DNA from: an uncultured Clostridia bacterium
Lineage (GTDB): Bacteria; Bacillota; Clostridia; Oscillospirales; Oscillospiraceae
Assembly (NCBI GenBank): GCA_946547105.1
Contig: CAMNOV010000001.1
Coordinates: 1 to 64,000 of the forward strand
Length of the DNA: 64,000 nt
Direction: 5' to 3'
Positions 17,124 through 27,060 of the stretch are shown piece after piece (within the stretch, counting starts at the first letter, position 1; each line of letters opens with the position of its first letter). The translations under genes were made by a program, and so were the position numbers. The notes below the pieces were generated by a model. It did not search any database. It was not told the origin of the DNA and saw only the letters and a program-made list of their open reading frames with translations.

Positions 17124-19177
17124 ACGTGTTACTTGCCGAGAGCGCCGGCTTTTGCTTCGGCGTCAAGCGCTCCGTGGAAATGGCAGACAAGCTGCTGCAG
17201 GAAAACCAGTCTGTGGCCAGTCTGGGCGAGCTGATTCACAACGAGCAGGTCGTTCGGGAAATGGAAGCGAGAGGACTGCGGGTGATTCATGATCCGGCGG
17301 AAGCCTTGCCAAATGAGACGGTGATCATCCGCGCACACGGCGTTTCGGAACAGGTGCTCAATCAGCTGCAGGAACAGGGGAATCCTGTCGTGGATGCCAC
17401 CTGCCCCAAGGTCAAGGCGATCCACGCCATCGTCAGGCGTGCTTCCGAAGAAGGACGCTTTGTTATCATCGTCGGTATGCGTCATCATCCGGAAGTGGAA
17501 GGGATCCGCGGATGGTGTCAAAACTGCGAGATCTTTGAAAATGCACAGGAATTGGAAAACTGGCTGGAAAACACGCCCAACATCTGGAATAAAGCGGTAA
17601 CGATGGTCGTTCAAACGACTCAAACACAAAATAATTTCGATCAATGCGCCAAAATAATAAAAAAAAGATGTACAAATTCAAAAATATCTGATACAATATG
17701 CTCTGCTACGTCTACGCGGCAGAAGGAAGCGGCGGACTTGGCCAGTCGATGCGGGGCCATGGTCGTCATAGGCGGGAAGCACAGCGCCAACAGTATCCAT
17801 CTGGCCAAGATCTGCGCGGAACACTGTGAACACGTGCAGTTTATCGAATCGGCGGAGGAACTGGACCTGCCTGTGCTGAAAAACTTCGACACTGTGGGAC
17901 TCACGGCCGGTGCTTCCACCCCCGCGTGGATAATTAAGGAGGTAAGAAACAAAATGGACGAACTGAATGAAATCAAAGTTGAAGAAGCTCCCGAGCAGAA
18001 GGAACTTTCCTTCGACGAAATGCTGGAGGAGACTCTCAAAACCATATATAACGGCGACAAGGTCAAGGGCGTAGTTGTTGCCATCACCGGTACTGAGATC
18101 AGCGTCGACCTCGGCACCAAGTATTCCGGATTCATCCCCACTTCCGAGTTCACTGACGACGGCATCAAAGTCGAAGACGCTGTTAAGGTCGGCGACGAGA
18201 TCGAGGCCGTTGTCGTACGCGTCAACGACGTGGAAGGCACTGCTCAGCTGAGCAAGAAGCGCCTGGACGCCGCCAAGAGCTGGAATGATGTGGAAGCCGC
18301 TGCGGAAGACGGCACCGTTCTGGAAGGTGTTGTTACGGAAGAGAATAAGGGCGGCATCGTCGTCAACGTCAAGGGTGTGCGTGTTTTTGTTCCCGCCTCC
18401 CAGACCGATCTGCCGCGTGAAGCGAATCTGTCTGAGCTGATCAAGAAGACTGTTCGCCTCAAGATCACCGAGGTCAACAAGGCCCGCAAACGTGTTGTCG
18501 GTTCCATCCGCCGCGTTGCCCAGGCTGAGCGCCGCGCCCGCACGGAAGCCATCTGGAACGAGATCGAGATCGGCAAGAAGTATCACGGCACCGTCAAGTC
18601 CCTGACCAGCTACGGCGCTTTCGTCGACATCGGCGGCATCGACGGCATGGTCCATGTCTCCGAGCTGAGCTGGGGCCGCATCCACCAGCCTTCCGAGGTC
18701 GTTTCTGTCGGCGACGAAATCGACGTTTACGTCATCAACTTCGATCGTGAGAAGCGCAAGATCTCCCTCGGCTACAAGGATCCCGATGGCAACCCCTGGA
18801 CTGTTTTCACCAACAAGTACTCCGTCGGCGATGTGGCCCAGGTCAAGATCGTCAAGCTCATGGAGTTCGGCGCCTTTGCCGAAGTCGTTCCCGGTGTTGA
18901 CGGCCTGATCCATATCTCCCAGATCGCCAACCGCCGTATCGGCAAGCCCGGCGACGTGCTGACCGTCGGCGATGTGGTCGATGCCAAGATCACTGCTATC
19001 GACGAAGAGAAGCACAAGGTCTCCCTCTCCATCCGCGCTCTGTCTGAGCCGGCCCCCGCGCCCGCCGTTGAAGAGCCCGTTGAGGAAGAAGCCGCTCCCG
19101 CTGAGGACGCCCTCGTTTATGAAGTCTCCGCCACCGGCGAGGCTACCGGCGTTGCTCCCGAGGCCGACGAAGAGTAA
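17120..19177 (+). CDS. ispH-rpsA: Bifunctional HMBPP reductase (IspH) / ribosomal protein S1 fusion
   Basis: One 685-residue ORF. Residues 1-278 are IspH, the iron-sulfur enzyme making IPP and DMAPP at the end of the MEP pathway. The cluster Cys lie in GFCFGVKR (Cys12), DATCPKV and DTICSAT. Residues from 279 on are S1 with four S1 repeats: TGTEISVDLG, a second repeat ending FVPASQ, SYGAFVDIGGIDGMVHVSE and EFGAFAEVVPGVDGLIHIS. An acidic Ala/Pro/Glu tail ends it. This fusion is known in Clostridia. Unusually, an AT-rich patch (17650-17700), a promoter-like sequence and an in-frame AAGGAGG-ATG at 17936-17956 could give free S1. Confidence 0.95.
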   Translation: MNVLLAESAGFCFGVKRSVEMADKLLQENQSVASLGELIHNEQVVREMEARGLRVIHDPAEALPNETVIIRAHGVSEQVLNQLQEQGNPVVDATCPKVKAIHAIVRRASEEGRFVIIVGMRHHPEVEGIRGWCQNCEIFENAQELENWLENTPNIWNKAVTMVVQTTQTQNNFDQCAKIIKKRCTNSKISDTICSATSTRQKEAADLASRCGAMVVIGGKHSANSIHLAKICAEHCEHVQFIESAEELDLPVLKNFDTVGLTAGASTPAWIIKEVRNKMDELNEIKVEEAPEQKELSFDEMLEETLKTIYNGDKVKGVVVAITGTEISVDLGTKYSGFIPTSEFTDDGIKVEDAVKVGDEIEAVVVRVNDVEGTAQLSKKRLDAAKSWNDVEAAAEDGTVLEGVVTEENKGGIVVNVKGVRVFVPASQTDLPREANLSELIKKTVRLKITEVNKARKRVVGSIRRVAQAERRARTEAIWNEIEIGKKYHGTVKSLTSYGAFVDIGGIDGMVHVSELSWGRIHQPSEVVSVGDEIDVYVINFDREKRKISLGYKDPDGNPWTVFTNKYSVGDVAQVKIVKLMEFGAFAEVVPGVDGLIHISQIANRRIGKPGDVLTVGDVVDAKITAIDEEKHKVSLSIRALSEPAPAPAVEEPVEEEAAPAEDALVYEVSATGEATGVAPEADEE
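17669..17697 (+). promoter_or_regulatory. Candidate internal promoter for separate S1 expression
   Basis: TGTACA, a 17-base spacer and TACAAT preceded by TGA (extended -10). It lies in a strikingly AT-rich stretch inside the IspH coding part, about 255 bases before the internal S1 start. Confidence 0.4.
17936..17956 (+). promoter_or_regulatory. Internal ribosome binding site and in-frame ATG at the S1 domain
   Basis: AAGGAGG, 11 bases, then ATG in the reading frame of the fusion, exactly at the IspH/S1 boundary (Met279 of the fusion). Such a strong Shine-Dalgarno within a coding region, at a domain border, suggests a second product consisting of S1 alone. Confidence 0.55.
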
Positions 19178-19188
19178 TTATTCTCAAT

Positions 19189-19225
19189 AAAAAAACACCT
19201 CTGATCAAATCAGAGGTGTTTTTTT
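19189..19225. terminator. Bidirectional terminator between rpsA and the alpha/beta hydrolase gene
   Basis: AAAAAAACACCTCTGAT / ATCAGAGGTGTTTTTTT is a long stem with a three-base loop and A and T runs on either side. It works for both converging genes. Confidence 0.93.
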
Positions 19226-19232
19226 CTGCCCT

Positions 19233-20165
19233 TTAGCCAAGCTTTTCGGTGATCCAGTTCAGCACGTCCTGGAATACTTCCTCACGGTTGGTCTCCAGCA
19301 GGATCTCGTGCCTGGCACCTGGATACAGCTTGAGGCTCACGTCCTTCACTCCGGCATCCTTGAAGGCCTGAACTGCGCGTTTGACGCCTTCTCCGTGCTC
19401 TCCGACCGGATCGTCGCCGCCAGCAATAAAGAGAACAGGCGTATTTTTGTTCATTTTAGCGATATTCTGCGGATCGGTGATAAACTTGACGCCGCCCATC
19501 ATATCGCGGAACATGCTGACCGTCGGCACAAAACCGCAGAGCGGATCGTTGATATACTTGTCGACCTCTTTGGGATCGCGGTTGAGCCAGTCACTCGGCG
19601 TACGCAGGTTTTCAATCCCCTTCGTATATGCGCCGAAAGCAACGTTATTGAGCGTTTTGCCGATCTTGCGAGGCCCGAAGATCCCCACGGCCAGCTTGGC
19701 CATGGTGTTGCCGCCGGCTACCATCGCGGGAGCCTGGTGGCCGGTGCCGCAGATGATGACAAGATCCGGCTGATCGGGGTGCAGAATCACATAGTGTCGG
19801 GTCAGAAAGCTGCCCATGCTGTGGCCGAAGAAGATATACGGAACGTCGGGATACTTTTCTGCCATCATTTTATGGAGCTTGCCAATATCGTTCAGAACAT
19901 AGTTCCAGCCGTCTTTTTCGGCAAAAATACCTTTCTCCTCGGGCGTTGTGATTGATCTTCCGTGGCCTAGGTGATCGTTGCCGACGGCGACAAAACCGTT
20001 TTGAGCGAGAAACTGCATGAAAGGATCGTATCGGTCGATGTATTCGGCAATGCCGTGCGCGATCTGTACGACGCCGCGGACTTCACCGTCCGGGACGACC
20101 ATATGCGCGTGGAGATTATTGCATCCGGTGGTGGAGGCAAAAGTAAAATCACTGGTGATCGGCAT
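19233..20165 (-). CDS. Alpha/beta hydrolase (monoacylglycerol lipase / lysophospholipase-like)
   Basis: 310 residues, serine hydrolase family with the GHSMGS nucleophile elbow near residue 117, an oxyanion HG motif (IAHGIAEYIDRY) and the lid and His region late (GARHEILLE), with the Asp in AGGDDPVG. The pattern HG.AEH/Y.RY...GHG.S matches monoglyceride lipases and PldB-like enzymes. No signal peptide is seen, so it is probably cytosolic. GGGAGG precedes the ATG. It is encoded downstream of ackA on the same strand but separated by the ackA terminator. Confidence 0.88.
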   Translation of the reverse strand: MPITSDFTFASTTGCNNLHAHMVVPDGEVRGVVQIAHGIAEYIDRYDPFMQFLAQNGFVAVGNDHLGHGRSITTPEEKGIFAEKDGWNYVLNDIGKLHKMMAEKYPDVPYIFFGHSMGSFLTRHYVILHPDQPDLVIICGTGHQAPAMVAGGNTMAKLAVGIFGPRKIGKTLNNVAFGAYTKGIENLRTPSDWLNRDPKEVDKYINDPLCGFVPTVSMFRDMMGGVKFITDPQNIAKMNKNTPVLFIAGGDDPVGEHGEGVKRAVQAFKDAGVKDVSLKLYPGARHEILLETNREEVFQDVLNWITEKLG

Positions 20166-20202
20166 AAATAAACCTCCCTATAATCTGTTCAGTAATCGAA
20201 TG

Positions 20203-20233
20203 AAAATCTGCCGCTCTGAACAGAGCGGCAGAT
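20203..20233 (-). terminator. Terminator after ackA
   Basis: Reading the reverse strand, ATCTGCCGCTCTG / CAGAGCGGCAGAT is a 13-bp stem with a very short loop followed by TTTTC, immediately after the ackA stop. Confidence 0.8.
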
Positions 20234-20246
20234 GAAAAACATGAAA

Positions 20247-21443
20247 TCAGCCGACGATATCGCGGGTGTCGCGCGCAATGACAAGCTCTTCGTTCGTGGG
20301 GATGACGAAAACCTTAACAGGGGAGTCCTCGGTGGAGATCATGATGTCCTGGCCGCGGGTGGCGTTGGCCTCGGGATTGACCTTCACGCCGAGATAGCCG
20401 AAGTACTTGCAGATCTCTGCGCGGGCGGTCTGATCGTTTTCGCCGACGCCGGCCGTGAAGATGATGGCATCCACACCGTTCATCGCGGCAGCATAGGAAC
20501 CGGCGACCTTGGCGACCCAGTAGTAGAACATGTCCAGAGCGAGGCTTGCGCGCTCGTTGCCTTCTTCGGCAGCCTTGCCCAGATCGCGGAAGTCGGAGGA
20601 AACGCCGGAAATGCCGAGCACGCCGGACTTCTTGTTGAGGATGTTCAGCATCTCATCAATGCTGTAGCCATACTTGTTCATCAGGAACTGGATGACGCCG
20701 GCGTCGAGATCGCCGCAGCGGGTGCCCATCGGCAGACCGACCAGCGGAGTAAAGCCCATGGAGGTATCGACGACCTTGCCGTTCTTCACAGCGGCCAGGG
20801 AGGAACCATTGCCCATGTGGCAGGAGATGATCTTCAGCTCTTCAATGGGCTTGCCCATCATTTCAGCGCAGCGGGCGGAAACATAGCGGTGGGAGGTGCC
20901 GTGGAAACCGTAGCGGCGGATCCCGTCGTTTTCGTAATATTCATAAGGAACGGCATACATGAAAGCCTTGCTGGGCATGGTCTGATGGAAGGCGGTGTCG
21001 AACACGGCGACCATCGGAACGTCGCCCATCACGTCACGGCAGGCGTTGATGCCTGTGATGTTGGCGGGGTTGTGAAGGGGAGCGAAGGGGATGCACTCCT
21101 TGATCGCGTCAAGAACCTCGTCGTTGATCAGAACGGAGCTGGCAAACTTTTCACCGCCATGGACCACACGATGGCCGACAGCGTCGATCTCTTTCATCGA
21201 AGCGACAACGCCGTATTCAGCGCTGGTCAGCTTGTCAATGACAGCAGCGATCGCCTCGGAATGAGTGGGCATCGGAACATCCTCGTTGAACACGGGCTTG
21301 TCGCCGACCAGCGGGGTGTGCTTCAGATGGCCGTCAATGCCGATGCGTTCGCACAGGCCCTTGGCCATCAGCTGCTCGTTTTCCATGTCGATCAGCTGAT
21401 ACTTCAGAGAGGAGCTGCCAGCGTTGATAACAAGAATTTTCAT
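20247..21443 (-). CDS. ackA: Acetate kinase
   Basis: 398 residues, the usual AckA length. It interconverts acetyl phosphate plus ADP with acetate plus ATP, the ATP-yielding end of fermentative acetate production. The N-terminal [11 protein letters not shown], the HRVVHGGE block, the GYGFHGTSH-like block (RYGFHGTSH) and TAGVGEN are acetate kinase signatures. AAAGGAAAG precedes the ATG. pta is not adjacent in this window. It is divergent from tmcAL across a shared promoter region. Confidence 0.98.
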   Translation of the reverse strand: MKILVINAGSSSLKYQLIDMENEQLMAKGLCERIGIDGHLKHTPLVGDKPVFNEDVPMPTHSEAIAAVIDKLTSAEYGVVASMKEIDAVGHRVVHGGEKFASSVLINDEVLDAIKECIPFAPLHNPANITGINACRDVMGDVPMVAVFDTAFHQTMPSKAFMYAVPYEYYENDGIRRYGFHGTSHRYVSARCAEMMGKPIEELKIISCHMGNGSSLAAVKNGKVVDTSMGFTPLVGLPMGTRCGDLDAGVIQFLMNKYGYSIDEMLNILNKKSGVLGISGVSSDFRDLGKAAEEGNERASLALDMFYYWVAKVAGSYAAAMNGVDAIIFTAGVGENDQTARAEICKYFGYLGVKVNPEANATRGQDIMISTEDSPVKVFVIPTNEELVIARDTRDIVG

Positions 21444-21460
21444 GGATTTCTTTCCTTTCT

Positions 21461-21489
21461 ATTGTAAAAATCACTGGTTTTCTGTACAA
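21461..21489 (-). promoter_or_regulatory. Promoter for ackA (reverse strand)
   Basis: On the reverse strand: TTGTAC, exactly 17 bases, TACAAT. The predicted start is about 10 bases after this, leaving a short leader with AAAGGAAAG. The same bases read as a promoter on the other strand (next entry). Confidence 0.7.
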
Positions 21490-21490
21490 T
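21462..21490 (+). promoter_or_regulatory. Promoter for tmcAL (forward strand), overlapping the ackA promoter
   Basis: On the forward strand: TTGTAA, 17 bases, TACAAT. Each hexamer is at once the -35 of one direction and the -10 of the other. The predicted start is near 21497, about 57 bases before the tmcAL ATG. Confidence 0.6.
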
Positions 21491-21553
21491 AGCATTAACC
21501 TTATTTATTCTAATACAAATACGGAAAAAAGCAAGAGTTTTTTGGAGCAAAGC

Positions 21554-22747
21554 ATGAGCGTGATCGGCATCGTCGCGGAATACAACCCCTTTCATCTGGG
21601 GCATGAATATCATATACGCCGCTCAAAAGAAATCAAGAGCGAGGACAGCGCCGTCGTCTGCGTTATGTCCGGTGATTTCGTTCAAAGGGGCGAAGCTGCT
21701 TGCTTTTCCAAGTTCGCACGCGCGGAAGCAGCCTGCCGCTGCGGCGCAGACCTTGTGATCGAACTGCCGCTGCCCTGGTGCCTGTCTTCGGCGGAAGGCT
21801 TTGCACGAGGCGCAGTCTTTCTGTTGGATGCCCTCGGCTGTGATACGATCAGCTTCGGCAGCGAAGCAGGAGATCTGCCTTCTCTGAAATTGTTGGCGGA
21901 GCTCCTTTCACATAATGAAATCAAAGATCAAATCAAATCCGTTCTGACTGCTCATCCCAATATGAGCTATGCGAGCGCCAGGCAGCAAGCGATTCAAGCC
22001 CGATGCGGAGATCATGCAAATCTGCTGGAAACGCCCAACAATATCCTGGCCGTTGAATATCTTAAAGCGATCCGCCGCCTGGCTTCCGGAATGAAACCGA
22101 TGACGGTTCAGCGTTTCGGCAGTGCGCACGACGGGAAAGGAGATAAACTGAGATCCGCCACAGAGCTGCGCTCCATGCTGCGCAACGGGGAGAGTATTGC
22201 AAGCGATATCCCCGCCGCAGCGGCTGATGTCTTTGCTCGAGAGCTAGAATATGGCAGGGACATAGCCCGCCTTGATCTTTTGGAAAGTGCCATACTTTCC
22301 AGACTTCGCCTGTTGCCCGTCGAGACTTATGATCGTCTGCCCGACGCGTCCGACGGTCTTGGACGGAGGCTTTGTCATGCCGCGTACGAAGAACCGGGTC
22401 TTGAGTCTTTGATAGAAACGGTCAAATCTAAGCGTTACGCCATGTCACGCATTCGCCGCATGATCTGCTGCGCTGCTCTTGGCATCGACAAAGATATGGC
22501 AAATGGTCTGCCGCCCTATGCCCGGGTGCTTACCGCCAATGAGCGCGGCCGGGAACAGCTTCATCGCCTGCGCGGAAAGTCGATCCCAATTCTCACGAAG
22601 CCTGCTGCCGTGCGGGAATTGGACGAAAACGCGCTAAGGATCTTTTCTCTTGGCTCCGCCGCGCATGATTTGCTCGTGCTTGGATCAACGGCCAATGAGG
22701 CACGCCGCGGTGGCCTTGACTGGACGACAAGCCCGAAGATCCTATAA
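21554..22747 (+). CDS. tmcAL: tRNA(Met) cytidine acetate ligase (TmcAL, YlbM family)
   Basis: 397 residues. The nucleotidyltransferase fold begins with GIVAEYNPFHLGHEYHI (the HxGH motif), then VMSGDFVQRGE. TmcAL activates acetate with ATP to form N4-acetylcytidine at the wobble base of elongator tRNA-Met. ATG 21554 has GGAG 6 bases upstream. Genes of this family commonly sit near the acetate kinase gene in Clostridia; here the two are divergent. The shared substrate is acetate. Confidence 0.92.
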   Translation: MSVIGIVAEYNPFHLGHEYHIRRSKEIKSEDSAVVCVMSGDFVQRGEAACFSKFARAEAACRCGADLVIELPLPWCLSSAEGFARGAVFLLDALGCDTISFGSEAGDLPSLKLLAELLSHNEIKDQIKSVLTAHPNMSYASARQQAIQARCGDHANLLETPNNILAVEYLKAIRRLASGMKPMTVQRFGSAHDGKGDKLRSATELRSMLRNGESIASDIPAAAADVFARELEYGRDIARLDLLESAILSRLRLLPVETYDRLPDASDGLGRRLCHAAYEEPGLESLIETVKSKRYAMSRIRRMICCAALGIDKDMANGLPPYARVLTANERGREQLHRLRGKSIPILTKPAAVRELDENALRIFSLGSAAHDLLVLGSTANEARRGGLDWTTSPKIL

Positions 22748-22776
22748 TTTACTTTTGATTTCCCGCGTGTTATAAT
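22748..22776 (+). promoter_or_regulatory. Promoter for prfA
   Basis: TTTACT, 17 bases, perfect TATAAT preceded by TGT (extended -10). It begins at the end of tmcAL; the predicted start near 22783 leaves only about 13 bases before the prfA ATG. Confidence 0.65.
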
Positions 22777-22795
22777 CACTGCTTGAGGGATCGCA

Positions 22796-23862
<1,067 letters not shown>

Positions 23863-23866
<4 letters not shown>

Positions 23867-25071
23867 AGACTTGTATTTTTACCGAACAGATCGCCGCATG
23901 TGCAGAAGTGCTGAAAAAAGGCGGTCTGCTTGCCGTACCGACGGAGACGGTTTACGGACTTGCCGCCAACGGTTTGGATGCAGCGGCCGTCGATAAGATC
24001 TATGCAGTCAAAGGCCGGCCGTCAGTCAAGCCGCTGTCTTTGATGGTTCCCGGTCCGGAGGCAATGGATCAGTATTGTGACGATGTTCCGGATGCGGCAA
24101 GAGTACTGGCAGAAACATTCTGGCCCGGTCCGCTGACGATCGTATTGAAGTCGAAGGAACTTATTCCGTCCATCGTGCGCGCAGGAGGGGATACGATCGG
24201 TCTTCGTTGTCCGGATCATCCGCTGACGCTTGCCGTGCTGAGAGAATCCGGATTGCCTCTTGCGGCGCCATCTGCCAATCCCTCCGGTCAACCGAGCCCA
24301 AAAACGGCACAGGATGTAATGCGATATTTTGAAGGGCAAATCGATGCGGTTCTGGACGGCGGTCCCTGCGGCATCGGCACCGAATCTACGATCATTTCGC
24401 TTGCAGATACGCCTTACCGGATCCTTCGCCAGGGCGCTTTGCCGGCAGAAGCAATTGCCGACGTGCTGGTTGAACATATGACGATCTTCGGCATCACCGG
24501 CGGCAGCGGCAGCGGCAAGACAACCGCGCTGCAAGTTCTTCGTGAAATGGGCGCGCTTGTTGTTGACGCAGACGCCGTCTACCACGAACTGCTGAAAAGC
24601 GATCCTGCGCTTCTGCATGCGATCAACGCGCGTTTTCCCGGGACGGTATCCAATGGCGCCCTGGATCGCAAAGCGCTTGCTGAGGCTGTTTTCAGAGATT
24701 CTGCCGCTTTGGAGGAGCTCAGTCGGCTGACGCATCCCGCCGTGATCAAAGAAACAAAACGCAGACTTCGCGAACATGCACTGAGCGGTGGAAAGCTGGC
24801 CGCGATCGACGCCATCGGGCTGATAGGCAGCGGGCTGGACGAGCTCTGTGACCGGACCTTTGCTGTTTTGGCAGACCGGGAAACAAGACTGGGACGCATC
24901 ATGGCTCGGGACGGACTGTCGCGTGAACAGGCAGAAGCGCGGATCTCAGCGCAGTTGCCCGATGATTATTTTGTCTCTCATTGCAGCGAAATTCTGTTGA
25001 ACAATGCTTCCGAAGAAGCTTTTCGTTACCGATGCAAAACTATTTTTATGGAGGATATACAACATGGATGA
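23863..25071 (+). CDS. tsaC-coaE: Fusion: threonylcarbamoyl-AMP synthase (TsaC/Sua5) + dephospho-CoA kinase
   Basis: A single 402-residue ORF. Residues 1-205 are a YrdC/TsaC domain, which makes threonylcarbamoyl-AMP for tRNA t6A: GGLLAVPTETVYGLAANG, KGRPSVKPLSLMV and APSANPSGQPSP. From Met206 the sequence is CoaE, the last step of CoA synthesis: P-loop ITGGSGSGKTT, VVDADAVYHELL, LTHPAVI and the C-terminal RIMARDGLSREQAEARI. There is no Shine-Dalgarno before Met206, so I infer one polypeptide. The start overlaps the prfA stop; the end overlaps the M18 gene by 8 bases. Confidence 0.93.
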
Positions 25072-26443
25072 TCTGAGAAGCAATCTGTTTTATGAAAAGA
25101 AAAACGGCTATGATCTGATCGGCACAGAGGAACGCCTGGCGGTTGAGGATTACTGCGTAGGCTATATGGATTATCTGAACCGCTCTCGCATGGAGCGTGA
25201 GGCGGTCATCAACGCCATTGAACTGGCAAAGAAGAACGGCTTTGTCGAATATCACTTCGGCATGGAGCTTAAGCCCGGCACGAAGATCTATTACAACAAC
25301 CGCAGCAAGGCGCTTATTCTGGCCGTTATCGGCAAAAAGAGCCTGGCCGAAGGTGCCGTCATCGCCGGCGCGCACGTTGATTCTCCGCGCATCGATCTGA
25401 AGCAGGTCACGCTCTACGAGCAGGACGAGATGTGCTACTTCAAGACGCACTACTACGGCGGCATCAAGAAGTATCAGTGGGTCACCATCCCGCTGGAGCT
25501 GCACGGCGCCGTTGCACTGAAAAACGGCGAGGTCGTCGACGTGGTGATCGGCCGCGAACCGAACGAGCCCAAGTTCATTATCACCGATCTGCTGCCGCAT
25601 CTGGCCAAGGATCAGATGACCAAGACGCTGGCTGAGGGCATCACAGGCGAAGGCCTGAACATCCTGATCGGCTCCGCTCCTTATGCTGACGAGGGCAAGG
25701 ACCGCGTCAAGCTCGCCGTGATGAGTATCCTCAACGACATGTACGGCATCACGGAAGAGGATTTCCTGTCTGCCGAACTGTCCGCCGTTCCCGCATTCGA
25801 CGTCAGCGAGATCGGTCTCGACCGCTCCCTGATCGGCGGCTACGGCCAGGACGACCGAGTCTGCGCCTATGCAGAGCTGAAGGCTCTGTTTGACGTAACG
25901 GATCCGGAGCGTACCTGCGTGTGCATTCTGGCCGATAAGGAAGAGACCGGTTCTGACGGCGTGACCGGCATGCAGAGCGCCGCCTTCGACTGTTTCATGG
26001 AAGATCTTTGCGCTACACAAGGTGTTGCGATGCGCCATTGCTATGCCAACAGCTTCTGCGTTTCCGCAGACGTGAGCAACGCCTTTGATCCGCTTTATCC
26101 CGAAGTTTCCGAGAAGCGCAGCGAGTCCATGATCAACTACGGCGTGAGCATCTGCAAGTTTACCGGTTCCCGCGGTAAGGGCGGCACGAGCGACGCCAGC
26201 GCCGAGCTGGTCGCCTATCTCCGCCGGCTTTTCGCCGAAAACGGCGTCGTCTGGCAGATGGCTGAGCTTGGCAAGGTTGATCAGGGCGGCGGCGGCACGA
26301 TCGCCAAGTACATGGCCAACCGTAACATCGACACCATCGACGCCGGCACTCCGGTGCTGAGCATGCATGCGCCCTTCGAGGTCACCAGTAAGTTCGACTG
26401 CTACATGACCTATAAAGCCGTTCTGACGGCATATAAAGGCTGA
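25064..26443 (+). CDS. M18 family aminopeptidase
   Basis: Cytosolic zinc aminopeptidase of the aspartyl/M18 family, 459 residues. Metal-ligand motifs: AGAHVDSPR (His-x-Asp), DKEETGSDG (Glu pair), VSADVSNAFDP and the late MHAPFEVTSKFD. Start at ATG 25064 with GGAGG 9 bases upstream; the track's longer start is inside coaE. A strong terminator follows, so this ends the prfA operon. Confidence 0.94.
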   Translation: MDDLRSNLFYEKKNGYDLIGTEERLAVEDYCVGYMDYLNRSRMEREAVINAIELAKKNGFVEYHFGMELKPGTKIYYNNRSKALILAVIGKKSLAEGAVIAGAHVDSPRIDLKQVTLYEQDEMCYFKTHYYGGIKKYQWVTIPLELHGAVALKNGEVVDVVIGREPNEPKFIITDLLPHLAKDQMTKTLAEGITGEGLNILIGSAPYADEGKDRVKLAVMSILNDMYGITEEDFLSAELSAVPAFDVSEIGLDRSLIGGYGQDDRVCAYAELKALFDVTDPERTCVCILADKEETGSDGVTGMQSAAFDCFMEDLCATQGVAMRHCYANSFCVSADVSNAFDPLYPEVSEKRSESMINYGVSICKFTGSRGKGGTSDASAELVAYLRRLFAENGVVWQMAELGKVDQGGGGTIAKYMANRNIDTIDAGTPVLSMHAPFEVTSKFDCYMTYKAVLTAYKG

Positions 26444-26465
26444 TTTAAGACTGAATACCCAATCA

Positions 26466-26503
26466 AAGAAGAAACCGCTGAGATAATTCTCAGCGGTTTC
26501 TTT
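26466..26503. terminator. Terminator between the M18 gene and the convergent membrane-protein gene
   Basis: GAAACCGCTGAGA / TCTCAGCGGTTTC is a 13-bp stem with a four-base loop, with T-rich flanks in both directions. Confidence 0.9.
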
Positions 26504-26966
26504 ATGTCAGCAGTTCATAAAGGTTCTTTATTGCCTTATTTGAAATGATCGAAAAACATATATGAAAGAACAGAATGCCGAAAACACACATAGCTGCCGC
26601 AACCAATGTCGGCATTGGGTGATGAGAAAGGAAAAAGGAGAGAATAAAAAACAGGAATGCAAATGCGAGCCAAAGCATGGCGAAAACACGGATAAAGCGA
26701 ACAGGCCTCACATCCAGATCAATTTGTACAGAATCATCATTTTTGATGATCCTTCCTTTGATTTCGATCAAGAAGTTTCGTGCCATCTCTACGGGCATGT
26801 TATAAATGACAAATTCAGGGGCTTCAATTGTGCCGAAGAACAAAAGGTTCCTGTTTCTGATTTGAGATACGGATTTTGCTTCATCCGTTATGGAACGCAT
26901 CGTATGCAGGATCATCTCAACCGATTGATTGCTGATAATATTGACGCGGCGTCTGGGCTGAAACAT
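26502..26966 (-). CDS. Hypothetical membrane protein
   Basis: 154 residues; I do not recognise the family. The N-terminal half (about residues 1-90) is a hydrophilic alpha/beta-looking domain. Two membrane segments follow (IRVFAMLWLAFAFLFFILSFF and a second about 10 residues later), joined by a short loop containing HHP. There is no signal peptide. The start at 26966 follows GAGGTG with good spacing, and a near-consensus promoter lies upstream, so the gene is real and separately expressed. The codon usage is more AT-rich than its neighbours, which fits an accessory gene. Confidence 0.75.
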   Translation of the reverse strand: MFQPRRRVNIISNQSVEMILHTMRSITDEAKSVSQIRNRNLLFFGTIEAPEFVIYNMPVEMARNFLIEIKGRIIKNDDSVQIDLDVRPVRFIRVFAMLWLAFAFLFFILSFFLSHHPMPTLVAAAMCVFGILFFHICFSIISNKAIKNLYELLT

Positions 26967-26996
26967 GACAATCACCTCATAGCTATTCTTTCATGA

Positions 26997-27025
26997 ATTA
27001 TATCAAACCTAAAGCTTATATACAA
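26997..27025 (-). promoter_or_regulatory. Strong promoter for the hypothetical membrane protein
   Basis: Reverse strand: TTGTAT, 17 bases, perfect TATAAT preceded by TGA (extended -10). Spacing to the start codon is about 30 bases. Confidence 0.75.
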
Positions 27026-27060
27026 GTATGGGTGGTTAAACTAACCGGGAGGTGATTAAT

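Noticed and set aside
24478-24480. Internal ATG at the CoaE boundary as a separate coaE start
   Set aside because: No Shine-Dalgarno-like sequence precedes it, unlike the S1 case in the ispH-rpsA fusion.
27047-27056. GTG start for tepA within GGGAGGTGATT
   Set aside because: That GTG is part of the Shine-Dalgarno itself; TTG 27061 has correct spacing.
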